Shown one piece after another: positions 1 to 4,234 of a DNA stretch of 5,285 nt (positions are counted from its first letter, which is position 1; every line of letters begins with the position of its first letter). The stretch lies in NCBI GenBank assembly GCA_001828645.1, contig MHZD01000259.1:1-5285 (forward strand). Direction: 5' to 3'. Below the pieces are notes generated by a model, which saw only the letters and a list, made by a program, of their open reading frames with translations, was not told the DNA's origin and did no database searches. This stretch comes from Planctomycetes bacterium RIFOXYC2_FULL_41_27. GTDB lineage: Bacteria; Planctomycetota; Brocadiia; Brocadiales; Brocadiaceae. The translations under genes and the position numbers were made by a program.

Positions 1-268
1 GCTGTTCAAGGGTTGCGTCGCCGCGAAGACCAAGCTGCGGCGGATACTTTTCACAGGCGCACTGATGGGCATATTGCAGAACGGCTGTGTAAAGCCCCTT
101 CTTATCGCGGAAGTGGTAATTGATAGCGGCGACGTTTGCATGTGCCCGTTTACAGATATCCCGAACGGTGGTTTTTCTGAAGCCGTGCTCTGCGAACACC
201 TCGACCGCAGCCTCCAGCACCCGCTGCCTCGTTTTTAGATCGGGTATAGCAGGATTTAAAATATACAT
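1..268 (-). CDS. TetR-family transcriptional regulator, N-terminal part (truncated by window edge)
   Basis: DNA-binding repressor of the TetR family. Only the first 89 codons lie in the window; the C-terminal ligand and dimerisation domain lies beyond position 1. Residues about 13-60 form the TetR_N domain: helix 1 (RQRVLEAAVEVFAEHGF), then a helix-turn-helix (TTVRDICKRAHANVAAINYHF, about 33-53), then the family hallmark KKGLYTAVL. The string ANVAAINYHF and the following YPPQLGLRGDATLEQ resemble the CecR/YbiH-like branch (DUF1956-type C-terminus). That sub-assignment is inference from memory. The start is ATG at 268-266. A TAA stop lies immediately upstream in frame (271-269), so the gene cannot begin earlier, and an internal start would cut into helix 1. 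No Shine-Dalgarno sequence precedes it. By hand count the GC content of this gene is about 55%, higher than nfo, lnt and the toxin-antitoxin genes. The ligand and regulon cannot be read from this fragment. Confidence 0.9.
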   Translation of the reverse strand, partial: MYILNPAIPDLKTRQRVLEAAVEVFAEHGFRKTTVRDICKRAHANVAAINYHFRDKKGLYTAVLQYAHQCACEKYPPQLGLRGDATLEQ

Positions 269-271
269 TTA

Positions 272-296
272 AAACGATTGTATAAAACAACTGTTT
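272..296. promoter_or_regulatory. Imperfect palindrome, candidate TetR operator
   Basis: Arms AAACGATTGT (272-281) and ACAACTGTTT (287-296) pair at 8 of 10 positions around a 5-nt centre. The palindrome covers the spacer and -10 box of the predicted tetR promoter. That is where an autoregulating TetR repressor would be expected to bind. The structure is visible; the binding is inferred. Confidence 0.5.
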
Positions 297-306
297 GAAT
301 TGTCAA
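279..306 (-). promoter_or_regulatory. Predicted sigma70 promoter of the tetR-type gene
   Basis: Read on the minus strand there is a perfect -35 box TTGACA (306-301), a 16-nt spacer and a -10 box TATACA (284-279, 4 of 6 consensus). Transcription would start near 272, only about 4 nt before the ATG at 268-266. The mRNA would therefore be leaderless or nearly so, which fits the missing ribosome binding site. The prediction is from sequence only. Confidence 0.6.
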
Positions 307-310
307 TATA

Positions 311-353
311 AAAAAATGAAAGCAACGACAATACGCACATATTGTCGTTGCTT
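311..353 (-). terminator. Perfect 14-bp hairpin, terminator-like on the minus strand
   Basis: The sequences 320-333 and 340-353 are exact reverse complements (arm core AGCAACGACAAT) with a 6-nt loop, CGCACA. On the minus strand the stem is followed after three bases by six T residues (316-311), the form of an intrinsic terminator. On the plus strand no comparable T-run follows. It would stop leftward transcription just before the tetR promoter, yet no leftward gene lies between it and nfo, whose stop is about 950 bp away. It could instead be a transcription insulator, a protein-binding palindrome or a dispersed repeat. Confidence 0.45.
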
Positions 354-367
354 GCTTGATTACAAAA

Positions 368-444
368 AACCACGAAATCACCGAACTTAAAAGACACGGA
401 AGATTATTATATTCTGCGCCTCCATAATTCGTATTTCAGTGGTT
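368..444. repeat. Degenerate inverted repeat, possible small dispersed element
   Basis: The left end AACCACGAAAT (368-378) is the reverse complement of the right end ATTTCAGTGGTT (433-444), apart from one bulged base at 438. About 54 bases lie between them. The style of the ends, ACCACGAAAT followed by AGACACGGAAG, resembles short palindromic intergenic repeats seen in many environmental bacterial genomes. That family resemblance is from memory. Nothing in it codes for protein, and no target-site duplication is evident. Confidence 0.35.
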
Positions 445-667
445 ACTTTTCCAACTTGTTCGAGTTAGGTCTTTTATTCACACATTTTTTGCTTGCTTTA
501 AGCATTTTAATAGATAAACTGATTTTTAAGAAATTCTGTAAAATTCAAATATTATTGAGATGTACAAAAATTATCCATGTTTCAATCGCTTTTTGCGCGT
601 ATTTTAATTACGCATAAATTTTAATTTTATTAATTTTATAAACTTTATTTGGTGTCGGTCTTTAATC
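445..667. other. AT-rich intergenic stretch without recognisable gene
   Basis: I see no convincing coding frame, tRNA or other RNA gene here on either strand. The stretch is very AT-rich, especially from about 600 to 655, where runs of A and T alternate. That may bend DNA upstream of the toxin-antitoxin promoter. It contains a weak 5-bp hairpin (TGCTT 490-494 with AAGCA 500-504) and the palindrome at 597-613 listed separately. Confidence 0.5.
597..613. promoter_or_regulatory. Near-perfect 17-bp palindrome upstream of the toxin-antitoxin promoter
   Basis: GCGTATTT (597-604) and AATTACGC (606-613) pair at 7 of 8 positions around a single central base. It lies about 55 bp upstream of the -35 box of the toxin-antitoxin promoter. 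It could be an operator for a dimeric regulator, but palindromes arise easily in AT-rich DNA, so support is thin. Confidence 0.25.
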
Positions 668-696
668 TTGACATAAGTGAAAAAACTACAAATTAT
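668..696 (+). promoter_or_regulatory. Predicted sigma70 promoter of the toxin-antitoxin operon
   Basis: A perfect -35 box TTGACA (668-673) is followed by a 17-nt spacer and a weak -10 box AATTAT (691-696, 4 of 6). The predicted transcript starts near 703, leaving a leader of about 15 nt. That leader carries a good Shine-Dalgarno sequence, GGAGG (707-711), 6 nt before the GTG start codon. No clear operator palindrome overlaps the boxes. Confidence 0.55.
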
Positions 697-717
697 TAAT
701 CAAAATGGAGGTGTTGC

Positions 718-948
718 GTGTCTAAACTTAGAAAACAGATTTTTGAGAAAGCCTTGAAATTGCCGCCCACGGAACGTGCAGAACTGATAGAGAATCTGTT
801 GACTAGTTTTGAGTTCCCTTCCAGGGAAACCATTGATGACTTGTGGGCTCAAGAAGTTGAAAGCCGTATCGAAGCATTTGAAAGAGGCGAAATAAGTGCA
901 ACTCCAGCAATGGAAGTTTTTAAAAAAATTGAAAAACCCAAAGAATGA
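718..948 (+). CDS. Antitoxin of type II toxin-antitoxin module (PF09720/TIGR02574 addiction module family)
   Basis: A 76-residue acidic protein expected to bind and neutralise the toxin encoded directly downstream and probably to repress its own operon. It shows the layout of the 'putative addiction module component' family. There is an N-terminal helix with the family core ALKLPPTERAELIENLLTSF (about 12-31), then DDLWAQEVESRIEAFERGEI (about 40-59) with the conserved Trp43 and the R...F..GE pattern, then a short charged tail. Such antitoxins usually pair with ParE/RelE-type toxins, as here. The start is GTG at 718, chosen because GGAGG lies 6 nt upstream; the ATG at 705 is in another frame and stops after six codons. 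The stop TGA (946-948) overlaps the toxin ATG, so the two genes are translationally coupled. Tail residues after about 60 are poorly conserved in this family. Confidence 0.9.
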   Translation: MSKLRKQIFEKALKLPPTERAELIENLLTSFEFPSRETIDDLWAQEVESRIEAFERGEISATPAMEVFKKIEKPKE

Positions 949-1253
949 TGGAAATTAAATTTCTTGCTCCTGCAGAAAATGAATTTCTGGATGCTATTTC
1001 TTATTACAATATGCAAAGTGAAGGACTTGGTTATGAATTTGCTGCGGAAGTAAAGAAAACAATTGAACGAATTATTCAGTACCCCGAAGCATGGGCTAAG
1101 CTTTCAAAACGTACCCGTCGTTGTCGAACCAATAGATTTCCCTACGGAGTAATTTATCAGGTCAGAGAAGAGACTTTACTTATTGTAGCAGTTATGCATC
1201 TGGGCCGAGAACCTCAAGGCTGGAAATCCAGACTCAGAAATGAGGAACTATAA
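945..1253 (+). CDS. ParE/RelE-superfamily toxin of type II toxin-antitoxin module
   Basis: A 102-residue basic protein of the ParE/RelE toxin fold (PF05016). Visible features are the beta-strand start MEIKFLAPAENEFLDAISYY, a helical hairpin through about residue 48 (GYEFAAEVKKTIERIIQYPEAW), and the conserved C-terminal core RTNRFPYGVIYQVREETLLIVAVMHLGREPQGW (about 61-93). The RFPY, the HLGREP and the final Trp are typical. RelE members cut mRNA at the ribosome and ParE members poison DNA gyrase. The HxxR-P-W ending is more ParE-like, but sequence alone does not settle the target. The frame has two consecutive ATG codons (945 and 948). The first overlaps the antitoxin stop as ATGA, and neither has a strong Shine-Dalgarno, pointing to translation by re-initiation after the antitoxin. 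The gene looks intact and ends 48 bp before the convergent nfo stop. Confidence 0.92.
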   Translation: MMEIKFLAPAENEFLDAISYYNMQSEGLGYEFAAEVKKTIERIIQYPEAWAKLSKRTRRCRTNRFPYGVIYQVREETLLIVAVMHLGREPQGWKSRLRNEEL

Positions 1254-1301
1254 AAAACGATTAACTTCACGCTGTACATGATGAATGCCACAGTCGGTTG
1301 T

Positions 1302-2132
1302 TTATTGTATTAATCCTCTGAGCACTTCCAGATTAACCGCATCCATGTTGTCCTTTTTGGGCGTCTCGATTACCTTGGGTATATGCGTAAATCTGTTAAT
1401 GATCTGCCTGAAAGGTTCTAAGCCCAGCTTGCCTTTTCCAATATGTTCGTGTCTGTCGAGGTTGCTGCCTAATTCACCCTTCGAATCATTCAGATGAATG
1501 GTTCGGAGGTTCTTGAGTCCTATAGTGTTGTCCAGCTCTTCCATAGTTCCTTCAAATCCGCCTTTTGTTCTTATGTCGTACCCGGCTACAAAGGCATGAC
1601 AGGTATCGAAACACATGCCAATCCTTGACGAAGCAAGTCCATCCATAATTTGTTTCAGGTGTTCAAAACGATAACCAATACTTGAACCTTGACCGGCAGT
1701 ATTTTCCAGCAAGATTTTCACGGTTGAGTTTTCGGTTGCATGGAGTGTGGTTTTCAGCGCCGTAATGATCTTTTTAATACCTTTCTGTTCGCCGAGTTCT
1801 TTTGCAGAACCGGGATGCAGAATGGTAAAATCGAGTCCGAGGTCGCGACATCTTTGAACCTCACCAATTAAAGCCTTTGTTGAGCGCTCCCATAGAGTAT
1901 CGTCATTGCTTGCCAGGTTAATAAGATACGAGGCATGAGAAAAAATCATTTTGACACGGGAAGTTTTATAAGTATTCAGGAACGTTGACTTTTCCTCTGT
2001 GTCAATAATTTTCTCTTTCCATTGCCTTTGATTTTTGGTAAAGACCTGAAACGTGTCTATACCCAGAGATTCTGCTTCGTAAAAGGCATTATGCAGGCCA
2101 CCCTTGATTGAACAATGTACTCCTAAAAGCAT
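1302..2132 (-). CDS. nfo: Endonuclease IV (AP endonuclease, deoxyribonuclease IV)
   Basis: Cleaves the DNA backbone 5' of abasic sites and removes blocked 3' ends in base-excision repair. It is a cytoplasmic TIM-barrel enzyme with three zinc ions. The protein is 276 residues, close to the 285 of E. coli Nfo, and complete. All nine metal ligands can be placed by motif: His66 (SHASYLINLAS), His106 (LHPG), Glu143 (LLENTAGQG), Asp176 and His179 (GMCFDTCH), His213 (HLNDSK), Asp226 and His228 (DRHEHIGKG), and Glu256 (VIETPK). Each is about 3 to 5 residues before its E. coli counterpart. The N-terminus LLGVHCSIKGGLHNAF is the expected first strand and loop, so ATG at 2132-2130 is the natural start although no Shine-Dalgarno is visible. 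The gene is divergent from lnt, with 108 bp between starts, and convergent with the toxin gene. No obvious intrinsic terminator lies in the 48-bp gap at its 3' end, only a T-run on the minus strand at about 1257-1252 without a clear stem. Confidence 0.97.
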   Translation of the reverse strand: MLLGVHCSIKGGLHNAFYEAESLGIDTFQVFTKNQRQWKEKIIDTEEKSTFLNTYKTSRVKMIFSHASYLINLASNDDTLWERSTKALIGEVQRCRDLGLDFTILHPGSAKELGEQKGIKKIITALKTTLHATENSTVKILLENTAGQGSSIGYRFEHLKQIMDGLASSRIGMCFDTCHAFVAGYDIRTKGGFEGTMEELDNTIGLKNLRTIHLNDSKGELGSNLDRHEHIGKGKLGLEPFRQIINRFTHIPKVIETPKKDNMDAVNLEVLRGLIQ

Positions 2133-2139
2133 ACGTCGG

Positions 2140-2166
2140 ATTTTAAATGGTTGTAACAGTTGTTAA
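2140..2166 (-). promoter_or_regulatory. Possible promoter of nfo
   Basis: On the minus strand TTAACA (2166-2161, 5 of 6) and TAAAAT (2145-2140, 5 of 6) are separated by a short 15-nt spacer. Transcription would start about at the ATG, again giving a leaderless message, in keeping with the lack of a Shine-Dalgarno. A small palindrome TAACA-GT-TGTTA (2154-2165) overlaps the -35 box and spacer. The short spacer makes this tentative. Confidence 0.3.
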
Positions 2167-2204
2167 ATACCTTAAATTCTCAGTTTTATTTTTTGACTAC
2201 AAGA

Positions 2205-2213
2205 TGATAATAT
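2205..2213 (+). promoter_or_regulatory. Possible extended -10 promoter element of lnt
   Basis: The sequence TGATAATAT (2205-2213) has an extended -10 TG followed one base later by TAATAT (4 of 6). TTGACT at 2193-2198 is too close to act as its -35 box. It lies in the 108-bp divergent region, about 28 bp upstream of the lnt start. It is the best plus-strand candidate there but weak. Confidence 0.25.
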
Positions 2214-2240
2214 AGTTATGAGGGAAAATTCCAGAGTTTT

Positions 2241-3926
2241 ATGTTATGCCCTTTAATTTTCAAAGAACACATTCTTGCTAATTTTCTTAAAACCTTGAAC
2301 AAGACAAATTTTGTAAAACTTTCAGGCCTTTCTTTTCTGACTATTCTCCTGCTGTGTCTCTCCTTTCCTCCCGCAGACATGGGCTTTCTGGCGTGGATTG
2401 CCCTTATTCCATGGTTCATACTTATCGTAACAGAGGAGAGATATGTTTATTTTAACGCCCTCTTTATTGGGACAGTATTTATATTTATTCAGCTTTCGTG
2501 GCTGCGTCATGTTACTTATATTGCCTGGATATTGCTGAGTTTGTATTGTGCTGCCTATTTTTTATGTTTTGCGTTTTGCACCCGGTTCATTATTTCTAGA
2601 TTGAGATTGCCGCTTGTTATTATTGCACCGTGTGTATGGGCCGCGCTGGAATTTATACGTTCCTTCTTTCTCTCAGGATTTCCATGGTTCTTCATTGGAC
2701 ACACTCAATATCAATTTTTGCCGATAATACAGGTCTCTGACATTACCGGTGTCTACGGTGTTTCTTTTATTATCATCATGGTAAATGCTGGTATTGCGGA
2801 TCTGATACTCTATATTGCAGCGCGTCGAGATACAATTAATTCTCCATATTTGTATCGTTTTCCTGGTCGAAAATTTGCATTCTTTGGTCTGGCCTGTATT
2901 CTGCCTTTCGTACTCTTAGCAATTATCTTATCGTATGGTGTTTACTGGCTTAGCCATTACAAACCGAAAGAAGGGCCGACAGTATGCATGGTACAGGGGA
3001 ATATACCACAGGATATGAAATTTGAGTCCAATGAAGAGGACGAAATCAATATTCTCAAGCAATATACTGACCTGTCAATGAGCGTGAAAGGCACACCGAT
3101 TGACCTGCTTGTGTGGCCAGAAACCATGGTGCCTGGATTACTCAATATTGATCCCGAACTTACAGGCAGAAAGATTGACGTCCTGTCGCAGCTCACGCCC
3201 ATTCAATTGTCGCAGGAACTCAATACAAACTTACTCCTGGGTGGTATTGCATTAACTCTGGCCGGTGACGAGCAAATTTATTTTAATAGCGCCTATTATT
3301 ATAACAGGGAGGGGAAATCAGACGGTTGCTATGACAAAATTCACCTCGTACCGTTTGGGGAATTTACGCCTCTGAAGAACTATTTCCCATTTTTGACTAA
3401 GCTTGTGCCTTATAAAATTGGATTGACTCATGGTCGCCATCGGACATTGTTTCGCCTGGACACTCTGCAACACGAGAGCTTTGATTTTGGTACATCCATC
3501 TGTTATGAGGACACCGTGCCATCTCTTATCAGGAAATTTAAGAAAGACGGGGCGGATTTCATGCTGAATATAACGAATGATGGCTGGTTTCGGGATAGTG
3601 CGGAGCTTGATCAGCATCTCGCCATTATGGTGTTTCGGGCGGTTGAAAACCGCTTCTGCATGGCACGCGCTGCCAATACTGGTATATCGTCATTTGTAAG
3701 CCCTGATGGCGCAATCTACGCTAAATTATCAGACTCCAAAGGGAAATATCGGGAGATAAGCGGTACACTTATCGGTCGCATAAAATTAGTCGAAAAATAT
3801 AATCCTTTCTATACTACGTGTGGCGACTGGTTTTCAATCCTTTGTGTAGCAGCATTAGGAATCATGCTTATCATGTCCGTTGTTAAAGGGCGAATTGTCT
3901 GCCAAAAAGTTACAGAGCCAAAATGA
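2241..3926 (+). CDS. lnt: Apolipoprotein N-acyltransferase
   Basis: Transfers a fatty acyl chain from phospholipid to the N-terminal cysteine of diacylated apolipoprotein, the last step of lipoprotein maturation at the inner membrane. The protein has 561 residues, somewhat longer than the 512 of E. coli Lnt. Several hydrophobic membrane segments occupy about 28-64, 72-119, 123-151 and 167-238, including the family signature SGFPWFFIGHTQYQFLPIIQ and DITGVYGVSF. A periplasmic nitrilase-type domain follows (about 246-515). Its catalytic triad is Glu294 (VWPETMVPG), Lys366 (YDKIHLVPFGEF) and Cys421 (GTSICYED). NITNDGWF (443-450) and the FRAVENR and ARAANTGIS stretches are also typical. A last membrane helix lies near 528-547. 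The ATG at 2241 gives the usual short hydrophilic leader before helix 1. Its Shine-Dalgarno is weak (AGAG at 2233-2236). The gene is divergent from nfo and followed by a repeat/terminator-like structure, so it is probably monocistronic. It implies an outer-membrane lipoprotein system. Confidence 0.97.
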   Translation: MLCPLIFKEHILANFLKTLNKTNFVKLSGLSFLTILLLCLSFPPADMGFLAWIALIPWFILIVTEERYVYFNALFIGTVFIFIQLSWLRHVTYIAWILLSLYCAAYFLCFAFCTRFIISRLRLPLVIIAPCVWAALEFIRSFFLSGFPWFFIGHTQYQFLPIIQVSDITGVYGVSFIIIMVNAGIADLILYIAARRDTINSPYLYRFPGRKFAFFGLACILPFVLLAIILSYGVYWLSHYKPKEGPTVCMVQGNIPQDMKFESNEEDEINILKQYTDLSMSVKGTPIDLLVWPETMVPGLLNIDPELTGRKIDVLSQLTPIQLSQELNTNLLLGGIALTLAGDEQIYFNSAYYYNREGKSDGCYDKIHLVPFGEFTPLKNYFPFLTKLVPYKIGLTHGRHRTLFRLDTLQHESFDFGTSICYEDTVPSLIRKFKKDGADFMLNITNDGWFRDSAELDQHLAIMVFRAVENRFCMARAANTGISSFVSPDGAIYAKLSDSKGKYREISGTLIGRIKLVEKYNPFYTTCGDWFSILCVAALGIMLIMSVVKGRIVCQKVTEPK

Positions 3927-4000
3927 GGTTGAGAAGATGAGAAGAGAGGAAAATGGGAATCTCTCAAATTCTCAATCTCCCAACTTCTCAATTTCTTTTT
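3925..4000 (+). terminator. Possible intrinsic terminator of lnt built from the octamer array
   Basis: The outer ends of the repeat array pair as a 12-bp stem (3925-3936 with 3984-3995, two pairs being G-U). The right arm is followed by five T residues (3996-4000) and a further T-rich stretch. The loop is long (about 47 nt) and only partly paired, and the stem is not GC-rich. Termination is therefore plausible but not certain. Confidence 0.4.
3928..3991. repeat. Period-8 repeat array with mirrored halves
   Basis: Starting one base after the lnt stop codon, eight consecutive octamers fill 64 bp. The first four are purine-rich: GTTGAGAA, GATGAGAA, GAGAGGAA, AATGGGAA. The next four are pyrimidine-rich and end in CAA: TCTCTCAA, ATTCTCAA, TCTCCCAA, CTTCTCAA. 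Read on the minus strand, the second half is again a tandem series of TTGAGAA-like units, so the array is two opposed runs of one degenerate octamer meeting at 3959/3960. The outer units pair well; the inner ones pair poorly. I do not recognise a named family. Confidence 0.7.
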
Positions 4001-4046
4001 GTATTTTGTGGCTGATAATTATGGACAAAGAGAATGGACTTTCCAC

Positions 4047-4076
4047 TTGACATTTTATAAGCATTAAACATATAAT
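4047..4076 (+). promoter_or_regulatory. Consensus sigma70 promoter of mreB
   Basis: Both boxes match the consensus exactly: TTGACA (4047-4052) and TATAAT (4071-4076), separated by 18 nt. The start of transcription would be near 4083. This is the strongest promoter in the window and makes mreB transcriptionally independent of lnt. It leaves a leader of about 150 nt before the ATG. Confidence 0.8.
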
Positions 4077-4082
4077 CTGATT

Positions 4083-4234
4083 TACTATTCACTAACTATA
4101 AAAATCAACAATACTTGTGAAGAAAACCGAACAGCACACGAGAAACTTCTCCCGAGAAAAAAGCAGGACATAAAATCCACCTAATCACCTTTTCTTCGTG
4201 GAGGATTAAGGCTATTGCTGGAGTAAGAAAGATA
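4083..4234 (+). promoter_or_regulatory. Long 5' leader of mreB with alternative short hairpins
   Basis: From the predicted transcription start to the mreB ATG there are about 150 nt. Three short arms, GAGAA (4140-4144), TTCTC (4147-4151) and GAGAA (4154-4158), make two mutually exclusive hairpins. A strong GGAGG (4200-4204) lies too far (30 nt) from the mreB ATG to serve it, and TCCAC (4176-4180) can pair with GTGGA (4198-4202) over it. A second GGAG (4220-4223) lies 11 nt before the ATG and is the likely ribosome binding site. An 18-codon frame starting at GTG 4117 ends at 4173, without a Shine-Dalgarno. No known riboswitch class is recognised. Confidence 0.4.

Noticed and set aside
450..480. 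GTTCGAGTT-like string resembling a tRNA T-loop (459-467)
   Set aside because: No acceptor, anticodon or D-arm pairing can be built around it, so it is not a tRNA.
705..725. ATG-started six-codon frame overlapping the antitoxin start
   Set aside because: Its ATG lies within or before the Shine-Dalgarno that serves the GTG at 718 and has no ribosome binding site of its own, so it is most likely chance.
1254..1301. Bidirectional terminator between the toxin gene and nfo
   Set aside because: Only a run of six T residues on the minus strand and weak 4-bp pairings are present. I cannot draw a convincing stem.
1285..1497. Plus-strand open frame of 70 codons
   Set aside because: It lies antisense to the end of nfo, whose zinc-ligand motifs prove the minus-strand reading. 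The predicted peptide has no family features and no ribosome binding site.
2216..3617. Minus-strand open frames within lnt
   Set aside because: They overlap the clearly coding Lnt frame with its complete catalytic triad and have no recognisable domains of their own.
3928..3991. CRISPR array reading of the octamer repeats
   Set aside because: The units are 8 bp with no spacers and no cas genes nearby, so this is a tandem/inverted simple repeat and not a CRISPR array.
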